Below, piece after piece: positions 32,723 to 44,556 of a stretch of 64,000 nt of DNA. Source of the stretch: Pisolithus tinctorius (lineage: Eukaryota > Basidiomycota > Agaricomycetes > Boletales > Pisolithaceae); the NCBI GenBank assembly GCA_024663395.1, contig JANFAH010000081.1, positions 62,001-126,000 on the forward strand, written 5' to 3'. The number at the start of each line of letters is the position of its first letter. Position 1 is the first letter of the stretch. The notes below the pieces were generated by a model. The model made no database searches and was not told where the DNA came from. It saw nothing but the letters and a program-made list of their open reading frames with translations. The position numbers and the translations under genes were made by a program.

Positions 32723-33404
32723 ATGTCTATATCGTCCGGAACCAGCTCTCCAGCACCTACGACTCCAGTGTCCTCCCCCATATCTCTAGCTTCAACAGCA
32801 ACAAAGGTGCCGGTGCCACCAAAGCAGAAGCCAGTCAACATCTTTTCAAACGACGGGTCGTTCTTGGAGCGGTTCCAGCGCAGTAAGAGGGTAGTAAGGA
32901 TCATCCGTGCGTTGCGGTAACAAACCAGCGTTACTCACAAAAACCCAACCAACACAGGAGGAAGAAGAGAAACGGAAAGCAGAACTGGCACTCGCAAGGT
33001 GGGGTCTTTCCTCATTATACTCATGTCTCGTTGCTTATATGCACCTGGTTTCGTCCATGCAGGAAAAAGGAATTTGCCCATAGATTTGTTAGTTTTCCGA
33101 TGAACCCCCCTCTTGTGACATCCCTCTGACCATGCATATATTGTACAGAAAAACAGGGGCAAGCGTCATTTCCCTCCCCCTGATACTTCTGACGCTGTAA
33201 CGACCACTGATGAACAAGAGAACCCAACAAAGAAGCCCAAACGTGGTGGTACTCCTCCACTCAGTGAGTCGGCCTTTTTTTCTGTCGCAGCGCGGATCAA
33301 CTTACGGCATCGACATTTTAGCAAACTACCAGAAGGAAGTCCACAACCTAGATAGCAGGATTCTCAAGGATGCCGGAACTGGCGTCCGCCCATTTGTCAA
33401 GTAG
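32723..33404 (+). CDS. Small conserved fungal protein of unknown function
   Basis: Exons join to a protein of about 130 residues: a Ser/Pro/Thr-rich start (MSISSGTSSPAP), NIFSNDGSFLERFQRSKR, a charged coil (EEEEKRKAELALARKKEF), KNRGKRHFPPP and a strongly conserved end, LANYQKEVHNLDSRILKD then AGTGVRPFVK. The GTGxRPxVK end and the ESR/DSR helix recur in basidiomycete orthologues that I recall only as hypothetical. It is convergent with the BBC1-like gene. It looks intact. Confidence 0.7.
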
Positions 33405-33814
33405 GATCAGATAGGTCCGTGAGTGGCCACAAGTCCTGTTTTGTCTAGGCGGGCCAGGGGTCGTGCTGGTGGTTGCCACGCGGGTGGTTGCTTCGTTTCT
33501 TTCACTCACTTCTTTTGCTAGTTTGCCTCCTAGCCCTTGGTGCGACTTTATCACATATCATCGTGGAATCGTAATTTATCCAAAGCGACTTTCGAACGAG
33601 GCCAGACAACTACCGACCTATGTAGTGTTTGGTACATAATACAAATGATCCAGCTACCCAACAGTCCTACTGAAACGTTGCGGCTATTATACAAGAGAAT
33701 GAATCACGTAGTCTTACAAAGGTAAGAAGCATGAATGAAAATGCAATTTCATGAGGCTTTTTCGAGTACACGGAATATCTGTCACCGTGTCAGCACACGC
33801 TTGAGGGCGCCAGG

Positions 33815-36800
33815 TTAATCCAAACCCACCTTGACCTGTCCACTCTTGAGATCCTCCAGCCGATAACTCACAATCTCCACGCTCTGCGTGGCCCTCGTCG
33901 TCAGCCCCCCATTCGTCTTGCGCACGAGTCTTCGGAAGAGACTCACCTGTTGGCCGACGTGTTGGTTAGCCTGCCACACTCTCACCTTACTCTTTTTCGC
34001 CTCGAATTCGTGCACGATCCCAACTAACGCGCCACCCTCGCCCATGCCGACAGCCTGGCTGTAGGCATGCAGATTTTTATGTCCTTTCAGTTTCGCATCC
34101 TGGAACATGATCACGTCGCCGGGCATAATATCTGCGACGCGACGCTGTACCGTCGCCCCCGTCTGTGCATATATCACATACCCACATTCCTCTGGATCGG
34201 AACTTCGCAGCGCCTCGGGGACCTGTGCAAGCACCGCACGTACGAACCCGGGGTACGAACCGTCCCCAACGAGTGACCGCTTGCTCTTCTCAAACAAGTC
34301 CGACGCAGCTTCGACGACCTGCACACCGATTTTGCCCCACACAACCATCAGCTCTTCGGCGCTGACAATCTGCTGCTGGTCGATACTGGACGTGCTGCGT
34401 CTGCTCGATGATGCGGCTTGTTTGGTGGGACCGCAAGAGGCCGGGTTGGATAGGGCAGGCGCTTGCGGAGGTGGGGGAGGGGGATGAAAATGCACGGCTG
34501 TCGAGTCGTCGGACCAGCCGGACGATCCGAGGTCACTGTCAGCGATGAACTCCGCACCCTGAGGAATTGATGGCAATTCCCACTGATTGCTACTTGCAAG
34601 ATCCTCGGGTGGGTCGATCGCCGAAGGTGGAGGTGGAGGTGGTAGCGGGATGGAGCGGGAGGGTACACGCATCGGTTTACGTGGGGGTGGGACAGGCGTT
34701 TCTTCGTCCTCAGGTTCAGGCTCGACCATTACGTATTCGGATTGGGAAACCAGTTCTTGGGATGTGCGTGTGCGAGGGGAAGCGATCGGCGTATCTGTAT
34801 TGGTAGAGTAGTCCGTGGAAGACTTACGGGAGCTTGCCATCGACCCAGTCGTCGTGCTCGCGCGTCTGTTCAACAGAGACGCAGGGACTCCTGGAACTGG
34901 CGGACGCGTGGGGGGCGAACGAGGAGGAGGCCGAGGTAGCGCATCGATGGGTGCCGACGCTGTAGCCACGCGACGTGCAGGTGGTAAGGGGGGAGGAGGT
35001 ATTCTCTCTTCTCCAGAGTAGATGTCCTTATCCGAGTAGAGCACTTCCTCGGGCTCACTCTCCTCCGCTTCCACTTCGACACCCTCTTCAGACGTCCTGA
35101 GGCTACTTTGCTCTGACTCGACGTCGAAGGGGGGAGGTGGCCTACGTATGGATGGGGCACGTTGGGGAGGGGGTACTGGAACAGGAAGGGCAGCATCCTC
35201 ACTCTCACTGTCCTCTTGCTTCGAAACAAGATGTCTTGCAGAAGCAGGTGGCAAGGCTGCGGCAGGAGGGTGCTCACCGAAGCGAATCCCCCCCATGGCA
35301 GCGATCCTCGCCATAACCCGCTCCTTGCGTGCTGCCTCGTCTTCATCCTCGTCTGGTTGTACGTCATCTTCCTTAACTTCAGACTCAGAATCGTCATGGG
35401 GGATCGATGTTGGAGGCGGAGCGGGTGGCATTGGAGGTCGGGAGAGGTGGTGCATAGGCGCGGGTGCACCGAAGCGGATGCCACCGAGACGAGCCATGCG
35501 CTCGGCGATGGTGCGACGGCGTGCCGCTTTATCGTCGTTTTCTAGTTCCTGTCCTTGAGTTTCTTGAGATTCAGATGCTGATGCTGTTTGGCCAAGTACC
35601 CATTCTCAATGAAAAGTAAAAAGAAGGGTGAACGGTGAGGTTACCTTCAGGTTCCTCGCTTCCACCCACTCGTTCTGATACCAGTACTGGTAATGCTGTG
35701 ATGATAGGCGGCGAAGTTGGCCTTCGCGTTGGCCGTAGCAATGTTGGCACAGGCGGGGGTGTGGGCGGAGTCTCGATCGCAGGTTCAGTCATTCTGAGAC
35801 TCGAACGTCTGGGCGGCGGAGGGATAGAACGACGAGGCTGGATGGGTAACTCCCCTTCAACCACTTCAGGGACTATCACAGCGGGCATGAGGGCATTATC
35901 AGATAAGGTATAACCCAGTGGCACATACCGCTCCTCACAGGAGGTGGGGGGATTGGCCTGGGGGGAATGTCGGGCGACACGGCCCTATCTTGCTCATCGT
36001 CTTTCAAAGACTGTAACGCCGTCCTCGATGGAGCGGAAGGGGACATCAACGGAGGCTTCGTACCAAAGTTGACAGGAGGCGGAGGGATCGGTCGAGTGAT
36101 ACGTGGGGGGGCCATGTCGTCGTCCTCCCCCTTGCCAGCTCCAGTAACGTATCCGTCGTCGTCGTCGTTGGCACGGGTCTCCAAGGCAGGTTTGTTTTCG
36201 GGCCGGGTGCCAGGCACAGAGCCCCTGGAGTTTATATCCGCCTGGCTCGCCGGAACTTGCCCTTCAGCGCCTAGCTCTGCTTCCGCAGTCGAAGCGAGGG
36301 GTTCGCCCAGGTCGGCGCCATTGCTATAACCATCATCAAAAAGTTGATCTGCGATTGCCTGAGCGGTCCGCTCCTCGAGAGAGAGCCGCCCAGCCTCATG
36401 ACCAAGGGGCGGCAATGAAACGTGCTGTTGTCCTTCCTCATCGTCGTCGTCGATCCCAGTGTTATGGTACAGTACCCTGTGGGTTACCCGATCTCCGGCT
36501 GTTGTTGTAGATTCAAATTCAACTTCGTGTTCGTCTGAAACTATACATCATTAACATCCAAGAAGCTAATGTACAAGATGGAGCAAGGAAATCAATATTC
36601 ACCATCACGTTCGACATGCACTGCGTTCACTGCTTCGCCTTCGCCTTCTATTTTTTCGATATCCGCCTCTACATTCCTCTCTTCAACCTCAGCAGTAACG
36701 TGACCATGCTTGAATTCTTCTTCGACTTGATGGGCAGCGGGAGGAGCCGCCGCCGTAGGGGGTGAAGGAACATACTCTCCAACTTCCTCAGTGTCCACAT

Positions 36801-38494
36801 TCACTTCCTCCTCGACATCAAACTGGTTTCCCTCGGAATGAGGCTCCTCAATGGAGGTGCGGCGCGGGATCGGAGGCGGGCCAGTGAGCGGGTTGAACGC
36901 ACCCATTTGTGCGAGTCTGGCAGCAACACGCTTGCGCCGAGTTTCGTCATCTTCTTCGTCCTCGTCTTGTCCTTGTTCCACCTCTAGTTCCTTTTCTTGC
37001 TCTGGTTCAATTTCCACATGCACATGAGAAGAGGGTTTTTGGTCAGATGGTACGTAACCATGCTCGTCATCAGCTGTCATACTTGACGAAGAGCCTACGA
37101 AAGGTCCTTGACCGCGCACTTGAAACTCTTGCGTATAACCTTCTTCGTCTACGTCACCTTCTGGCTCATTGACGATTGTCTCAAGTGGCTCCACCAATAC
37201 CGTTCCAGTACCGTCTTCCCCAGAAAGGAGTGTATCGTCGAACACATCTGCAGGCTGGTTAACTCTCCCGACCTCATGATGTGCCTCTCCCGCAACCAAA
37301 GCTCCGACAGGTGGAGTGACGACAAGCTTCTGGGAGGACTCCACATTGGACGCTTCAGGTAAAGGTGGTGGCGAAGCGGCAGTGGTAGGTTCTGAAACTG
37401 ATTGGTCCGAGCCAGAAACTGGGACTGGCACCTCAGGGAGCTGTGTCGATGACGCAGATTTGTAAGTTTTCCTGCGAGGAGGGGCAGCACGGCGGGGCCC
37501 AGCAGGGACTGGCATAGCTGCAGGAGTCCGATTGGAAGAAGAGGATCCGATGCTTGCTTGATCAGAGTCTCTGCGCTCAACGGGTGGTGCTGAGAGGGTT
37601 TCATTAGCTTGGTCGCATAGATAATGTGGCGTATGATACACACTAGATTCTTCTGTGGTCTCCTCCTTGGAAGGTGATCCGACTAGCTCACGACTAAGTG
37701 TTTCGACTGCAGCTTTGCAACGATGGTTAGTAGACTGAGAGTACAACGAACGGATGAGTACCATCTGAGGGTAGATTGGCTTCTGATGCTTCGACGTTGC
37801 TTTCCTCCTGCTTGGGCTCTGGGGCAGGCGCTGTGGGCTTGCGCACGACAGGCTTGGGAGCAACGATGGGAGGGGCCATTCCAATCCTTGCACCCCCAAG
37901 GCGTGCCATCCGAGCGGCAATCGCGGCCCTGCGCTGCCTTTCTTCTTCTTCAGGGTCGGGGCTGGTCCGATCTCCTTCAGGCGGGGGGGAACTCCTCGTC
38001 TTGGTAAGTGCGTCGGATGGTGGGCTAGTACTGCGCCTGTATGGGGGCGACTGCGACGAGGCGCGACCCGGCACACCCTCGTCATCAACGGGCGGGGGCG
38101 ATACCACTGGTGGTGGCTTCCACTTGGGCTTCTCGACGGCGACGGGTTTGACAGGGGGTGGAGCAGGAGCACCAAATCCTCCCTTCCCTTGGAGCGCTGC
38201 CATGCGTTCCCTAAGCGTCCCACCCCGACTGATGCTCTCCTTCGCGTCTGAGGCGGACATGCCTCCACCGACACCTGCGATCTTGGACGCTTGATCAGGA
38301 ATCGTAGGTGGTGGGGAGGGTGGTTTAGGTTTCCATTGAAGGTTTCCAGGCTTTGGGCGTGGTACAGGTGCAGCCACGCCCGCACCTGGGCCCGGGGCTG
38401 AGGTTGCTGGAGCATTCTTGTTCTCGAATGCTGCGATCCTGTCGCGCAACGAACCTGGCTTGGGTTTGGTTGGTGGTGGTGACTCGTTAGACAT
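33815..38494 (-). CDS. BBC1: BBC1-like actin-patch protein (Bbc1/Aim3 C-terminal domain)
   Basis: From ATG 38494 the protein begins SNESPPPTKPKPGSLRDRIA and is very long and low in complexity: repeated Pro-rich and acidic segments, with recurring ARMARLGG / ARLAQMG / ARIAAMGG motifs. The only globular part is the C-terminal ~200 residues (33818-34410): ELMVVWGKIGVQVVE, YPGFVRAVLAQVPEAL, MPGDVIMFQDAKLKGHKNLH, ending YRLEDLKSGQVKVGLD. This matches the cysteine-proteinase-fold domain of yeast Bbc1/Aim3, which regulates type I myosin and Arp2/3 at endocytic actin patches. An N-terminal SH3 domain, as in yeast Bbc1, is not seen. Several introns (for example near 37750, 36540, 35930, 35590) join the large frames. 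Mostly disordered, so exon ends are approximate. Confidence 0.75.
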
Positions 38495-38800
38495 CGTTTC
38501 ACTACACGGGTTCAGCGACAGATGTGGTGGATGGCTGGAAAGCTGCCCGGTGTCTGCAGTACTAAATACTAATGGTGTTATGGCACCGCAGGCTCATGCT
38601 AACCTCCTGTTTCTCACGTGCACGATAAATATCAGATCAAATCATTACCCGGTAGATGGCATCAGGTGAAAGTTTACAGCCAGACGACTATTCGTGTACA
38701 TTTGTGACGGTGTTGGCCATGGGCGGCCTGTAATTCTTATTCCACCGTATATAGCGATCTCAGACACGATACACTGTCAAGTGCTATCGGCGACGACTCA

Positions 38801-39359
38801 TCAGTTTTCACGCCATTGGTAGTGACATTTGGTACATCTAATAGCCAAGGACGATCAGCGATCCGGTCCCAAAAACTGCGCTCAGCTTTCGACTTACCGG
38901 TAGACTAAGAAAACGCAGCATTTGACGGTCACCATCAGCTAGCTGGTCGGTTGGGCAGTACGACGTACATGTAGTCATTGGTTCGTCTGCAGACCTGATC
39001 TGCAGCTGATAGAAGAATGCCCTCGAATTGTTGCATTTGTCGCATGAAGCTGGTAGACATGAAAGAATCGGGCAACAGCAGCCAGCGAAAAGGAAGAAGT
39101 GCGTACCGTCAGTAGAATCTGCATGCTTCCACATCTCGTCACCACCTAGCACGTCATCCACTTCCTTGCGCTTCATGCGAGTGCGGGAGGTCATCTGCCA
39201 TGGGCCCACATTCGAATCAAACAGAACAAATCATAGTAGTTGCTAACAAACCTGTTTTGTAATCGGGAATTCATAAGGACAGGTATTACAAGCCCATTTG
39301 TTGTAGCCTGTCTCGGAAGATATGACGAGCAAATTAGCACAGGTCGGGCAAAAAAGCAT
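38801..39359 (-). CDS. RPC11: RNA polymerase III subunit C11 (TFIIS-like zinc ribbons)
   Basis: Five exons: 39359-39252, 39194-39107, 39049-38969, a 7-nt micro-exon 38904-38898, and 38837-38801. They give 106 residues, close to the usual ~110. The N-terminal ribbon is MLFCPTCANLLVI...WACNTCPYEF; the linker KRKEVDDVLGG leads to the C-terminal ribbon CDKCNNSRAFFYQLQ, the hairpin RSADEPMTT with its catalytic acidic pair, and CTKCHYQWREN. C11 supports RNA cleavage and termination by Pol III in the nucleus. The micro-exon is required for the conserved FYRC; without it the last Cys pair falls out of frame. All splice sites are GT-AG. The ATG lies 149 bp downstream of the neighbouring secreted-protein gene's stop. 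Confidence 0.92.
38898..38904 (-). other. RPC11: 7-nt micro-exon of RPC11
   Basis: TCTACCG is flanked by TTTTCTTAG and GTAAGTCG on the minus strand, with a 64-nt intron before and a 60-nt intron after. It supplies the codons for the conserved Phe-Tyr-Arg before the third Cys pair. Confidence 0.85.
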
Positions 39360-39508
39360 TGCAACAAGCACACGGTATGGTACCTAGGTAGTGGTAACGA
39401 GCGAGTATTTACAAAGGGGTGTGGATTCAAAGAAGGTGTAAGAGCGCAACACGTGATCGCGATCTGGTAAAATGTCTATCACAAATCCATTGTTCACAAA
39501 AAAAATCC

Positions 39509-40834
39509 TCAACAGCTCTGCTTAGCAGGAGCCTGATAGAGCTGGAATACGCCGGCGATGGACCCAGTCACTGCACTTCCGCCGAAAGGAGCGGTCGTCG
39601 ACCCATTCAATGCGTAGTACATCGTCACACCACCTCCGAGGTCCGTAAAGTTCGCAAGTGAATTCGCCGTGGTCAGATTAAACGCGTACGAGATGTTGTT
39701 TGTCGCGGGACACCCAGGCAACGACGCGTTAATCATTCCCATGACAGGATTAACGGAAAGTTGGTAGAGGGCTGTGTCATCTGTCACTGCATAGGTCACG
39801 GAGGTGCTTTCGAACGTGCCCGATGAGCCGGGGAGGGGTATAGCGCGTCCCAGATACGCGGCTTCGTGGACTACGAGAACGGTGGCGGTATGAACAAATT
39901 TGGAAGTACATTAATGGTTTTAGAAACTCACCCGTTCCGTTGCTTTCTTCTATTTGATAGAAAACGTGGGTATCGTAAAAGCTCTTGCTGTATCCCCAAG
40001 CAACTGCAGTGCTATATTTGTTGATGTAGGGGGGTAGCGCCTGTTGGGAGAACGTATGCTGCAAGACGGTGAGTGCATCAATGCTTATGTTCTGGTGGTC
40101 AGGCGTCGCCAGGTACCCATAACTAAATGGTATGCATCAGCTCGAGTTCTCTGGAAAGAGAACACGGTCTTACGAGTGTCCACGAGGCACTGGAACGGAA
40201 CCATACACAGCGGGATCCCCAACGTTACTCAGCAATCCATTGTAATACCCAACATTCGGATGGAAACTATCCAACATCGCCCTAGAAATCGCAGATCACG
40301 CACCGTCTCACCAATAGCAGTATGAGAAGCTTACGAGAAGGTATTCAGCACCAGCGTGTACCCGTCCACTCGCAGAGTCACGTTAAACCACTGAGCAGCG
40401 CTGTCCCACTTGAAGGAATTCGGCCCGATCATAACCTCGTTGACATCCCCGCTCTTGTAGGTGAGCTGACCAGCGAGGGTGGACTGGATGTTCGTGCCAT
40501 TGACGTTCTGAATCAGCACATCAATTTTTCCGACGGATGGCGACGTATTGCTCATGCTCTGATCTCCTTGAGACCACCTCAAGATGATCGGGAATGTTCC
40601 GTGGCTGAAGAAGTCCCAGTGCTCCCAACCCGAGGCCGAGAGAGGCTGGATCTGGGGCAGCGTATCTGCGCTGTTCGGGACAGTTACGTTGGACGTGTGG
40701 AAGGAGCCGGAGCAGTTGTACAAGTTGGTGGTCTTGTAGTCACCATAGTCAGCTCCAGGTTGGAAGCCCAGAGCAGACGGGAGACAGCCCACAACTGCGA
40801 GAGCAGACAGCCTAGAGAGCCGACCAAAAGGCAT
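39509..40834 (-). CDS. Secreted protein, paralogue A of three (possibly CrtC/lipocalin-like)
   Basis: ATG 40834 opens a signal peptide (LSALAVVGCLPSALGFQ), followed by YGDYKTTNLYNCSG, PQIQPLSASGWEHWDFF and IILRWSQGDQS. Exons are separated by introns after LVLNTFS (near 40330), after PRGHS (near 40180) and after ESNGTG (near 39920). The second half has SQQALPPYINKYSTAVAWGY, VHEAAYLGRAI, and TDLGGGVTMYYALNG, ending APAKQSC. Many N-x-S/T sites fit secretion. The W-x-x-W and two-half layout suggests the CrtC/AttH-like double-lipocalin fold that is annotated in basidiomycetes, but I hold this weakly. Two tandem paralogues follow at 43 and 47 kb. Frame intact. Confidence 0.75.
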
Positions 40835-43232
40835 TGCAGAGCGAGGAATGGGAAATTGGTGGTCGTTAGCTGAAGTAGGTTTTATACCGAGGTTTGGAGT
40901 GATGCCAGCAAGATGCCAGACAACCTAAGCGCCGCAATATGTCCAACATAAAAAAAAGATACTCTATTTGCGCAGCTTCTTCGCTTCGCGAATCAACGAA
41001 CGTGGCACCCTCTATGTACATTGTTGAGAGCGCCGGAGTAAAAACAGACATCATTGGGTGGAGTTCCGCAGTATTAGTGAGTGCTAGACTTCTGGGCCAA
41101 CCGAAGCAAGTTTTACATACTCGCCTGCGGCTACTACTGGGGGTGGTGTCCGACTGTGTTGCAGTCTGATCCCAGCAACCATCAAGTCTTAGTGGGAGAG
41201 TGCGGCTGAACCCATGAGCCCAGAGCAACCAAGGGCGATCTGGTAATCAAGACTATAGGTGGTTGATTACTGCTTTCTACAGCGTCGTCAAGTCTACAAG
41301 ACCATGGTAAAACTGACGCAAAAACAAGGAATACATACTTGTGATAATATGTCACTACCCTTCCAGCAAGCGATGATCGGCGACCAGTGAGCGACAGTCA
41401 GTTTTTTTGAGGTTGTTCAAACAACATCAAAAAGCTTACGTGCACGTCGTAAAAGTGGCAACAAGGACCTGACATGGACATGGTATATGACATGCCCTAT
41501 GTAGAAATTGTTCGGTTCACCTCTCCACCCGCAACTCTACTACGAGCATAGGTAGGAACAGGTGGAAACAAGCACGAGATTTGGGACAATTTGGGAGTAA
41601 GAGGTTGCAGGTATCAGGTCATCGCCAATCCGCCTCCGTATAGCAACTCACTATTATGAGGAAGACTGGGCTGGTGGACAGCATGAACAGTGACGTGAGA
41701 ACCGGCGGCGATTTGATTATGGAAGGCGCGTGTGAATGGGAATGGGCTTCACAGCACTAACCACTAGTCATCATTTGCAACAATATCACATTAATGGGCG
41801 CACGCTTCTTGCTGGGCAACTGATCAGCGAACTCTTCATTGTAGTGCGCCTTGCACTTCCCTTCTTCTGTTGCAGGCAGGGAAGGAGGGCAGAAGAAGCT
41901 GAAATCATTAAAGTCATCTCCTCCAAGTAAGTGTGGAACAGCAGGAATTTCATGCATAGGATTGCTTGATAGAAGAGGTACGTCTTTAACTGTTCAGCAT
42001 AATGGCCACATTTTGTGACCTGATTACGCCAAGATATCGACCGTTGCGGAGGTGAGGTGGTGAATACGAAACTTACCTGAATTGTTTTACGCATATTCGC
42101 CGGAGGCAAAAGTCGCATCAGCTGCAGTGCGATTGGCTATTGAAACTTCGTGAGTCTACGTAAACCCCCCTGCTCACTCCACACGTACCATAACCGAGGA
42201 AAACACTCGTCCATTCGGCCATCGAGCCAGTGGTCAACCACCCCAACGTTAGAGCACCCGTACATGTGGGGGGTGACTATTTCCGGCCTACACGTACGGC
42301 ACGCATTCCGCATTCAGAAAAAAAAAAACCCCCAATTTTTCCAGAACAGTACCAAACATTCGCTGTGAAAGTTGGTTGGTGCATGCGGTGATTCGAACAG
42401 GCTGCTACCATGATGGAAGCCCCCTTCATCGGATCTGTTGTCAGCACCCCGGGTGTGCTATACGGCGAACCCCCGTGACAATGAATATCACATAACCCAC
42501 AGCGGACAACCGCATGCTCTCATAAATATATCAGGCAGGAGACTTGGTTTCCGTACATTCAGGAGTTTTACCACTACATTCGATAAAGTTCAGAGATTCA
42601 GCTAGTTGGTATAATAGACAACTTACATGATTATGTAGAGCGACACAAAATAGCATGCAAGCCAGATCAAGTTGTGAATTTGATCCCACGCCACAGATCT
42701 TAGCTTTGCGGAAGCTTTAATCTGGCCGAAAGAGCCTTCCCCCTTCATGGGAGTCGGAGACCTGTCAAACGAAACGGATCAAAATGACACAAGTGCCAAC
42801 AAGCCGACCCCTAAATACACGCCCCGGATTCGACTGCATGAGGCTTGAGCAGAGAACACTGTCGACCATGCCGCAGAGCGACGTTAATATCAATCCCGAA
42901 CAATAAGAAATTCAAGGGAAATATGACAAAGCAGCTGAGAGATGCTATTCAAAGACGAGACAACCAGGGTGTCCCTCACACCGGAAGACCAGAAATGTCT
43001 ATTCAGACGTCTCGGAGCCGCGGATCTGTCGGAATTGATCCAAGTAGCCTTGGCGTCATACGGAGAAGGGGTACTTATCTAAAACGATCGGGAGGCCCAG
43101 AAAACTCATCACCTTGGTTCAAAGGCTCGAACGTCATGCATTCATGCATCAATACTGCCGTAAGCAACGTCTATAATGTATCCAATGTCCAAATAGTCTG
43201 TTTCATTGCGTTCCCCTCTTCGGGGCAACCAG
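40835..43232. other. 2.4-kb spacer between secreted-protein paralogues
   Basis: No gene is supported. A B-box-like GTTCGAATC on the minus strand at 42390-42398 was examined and does not form a tRNA. Presumably it contains the promoter of paralogue A's side and the 3' flank of paralogue B. Confidence 0.4.
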
Positions 43233-44556
43233 CTAAGAGTCGTTTAGCAGTGGCGCCTCATAAACCTGATACATGCCGGCTATCGTCCCATTGACCAAAC
43301 CTCCATCATATGACGCGAGTGTGAAACCCTGCGACACGTTGTAGTACGTCGTCTTGCCACCGCCGAGGTCCGTGAACTCTGTAATAACATTCCCCACCGC
43401 CACACTGAACAAGTAGGAGGCGTCGTTCGACAGAGAACATCCGGGAAGTGTTGACAGGATCGTCGCTCCGATCGGATCAATGACGAGTGTGTAGGCGGAG
43501 GGATCATCGGTAACAGCATACAGCCCCCATGTGCTTGGGAAGTCACTCTTCACGACCGACCCAGCAATGGCCCTCGAGAGATACGTAGCTTCATGAACTA
43601 CAATAGAATAGCAATTGTGAAACCATGATTAGCACGAATGAACACAGTCCGGGAAGATCTCACCTGTGCCATCGACTTGTTCTACTTGGTAAAAGAAGTT
43701 GGAATCATAGTACTGCGTGCTGTATCCCCATATCATTGCGGAGCTTAGCTTGGTGACGTATGAAGGTAGGGCTTGCTGCGAGAACGAATGCTTTAGGAGT
43801 ACGAGACCGCTAACTGTTATGTTTTGTTTGTCAGGAGTTGTGAGGTATCCAACACTAAACGAAGTCAGTCTACAGTTCATCTGCGGGTGAAGTCTCTTAC
43901 CTTTGTCCACGAGTAACAGGGACAGAACCGTACAAAGCAGGTCCGTGACTGCTCAGTAGCCCGTTGTATTGCTCGACGTTAGGATGGAATGTATCCAATA
44001 TTGCCCTGTGGATAATAAATTATGCAAGTTCACGAACACCGACACACGAGACTTACGAGTAAGTATCCAGTACTAATGTGTACCCCTCCGCGCTGAGCGT
44101 CACATTATACCACAGGGACTCGGAATCCCACTTGAAGATGTTATTACCGATAGTGATCTGATTCACGTCTCCGCTCGTGTAGCTGAGTGGGCCAGTTACT
44201 GATGTCTCCACGTTTGTTCCATTGACACCCAGTATTGCGATCTCGATCTTCCCATTAGCAGGCGTTGCATCAGCTTGACTCTGGTCGCCTTGAGACCACC
44301 TCAAGATGATAGGGAAGGTCCCGTGCAAGAAGAACTCCCATTGTTCCCAACCTTGGGAAGAGAGCGGTTGGATTTGGGGGAGAGTGTCTGCACTGTTCGT
44401 GGCAGTGAGGGCAGACGTGGGGTTTGCACCAGAACAGTTGTAAAGATTGGGCGTCTTGTATTGGCCATAATCAGCCGACGGTTGGATGGCCAATACGGAG
44501 GGCAGGCAGGTGACAGCGAAAAGAGCAGATACCCTGGAGATCCAACCGAGAGACAT
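43233..44556 (-). CDS. Secreted protein, paralogue B of three
   Basis: Same architecture as paralogue A: signal peptide MSLGWISRVSALFAVTCLPS, then YGQYKTPNLYNCSGAN, GWEQWEFFLHGTFPIILRWS, and after introns at matching places ALPSYVTKLSSAMIWGY and TDLGGGKTTYYNVSQG, ending EAPLLNDS. The start was set at ATG 44556 because it begins the signal peptide; the open frame further upstream has no ATG. It lacks the terminal Cys of paralogue A. Intact in all exons I could join. Confidence 0.75.

Noticed and set aside
34107..38294. Long plus-strand frames opposite the BBC1-like gene
   Set aside because: They are shadows of its Pro/Ser-rich coding; the minus-strand frames end in a recognisable domain.
42375..42470. 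tRNA candidate, because of GTTCGAATC (B-box-like) on the minus strand
   Set aside because: The bases around the loop do not form a T-stem, and no matching acceptor stem or A box is present.
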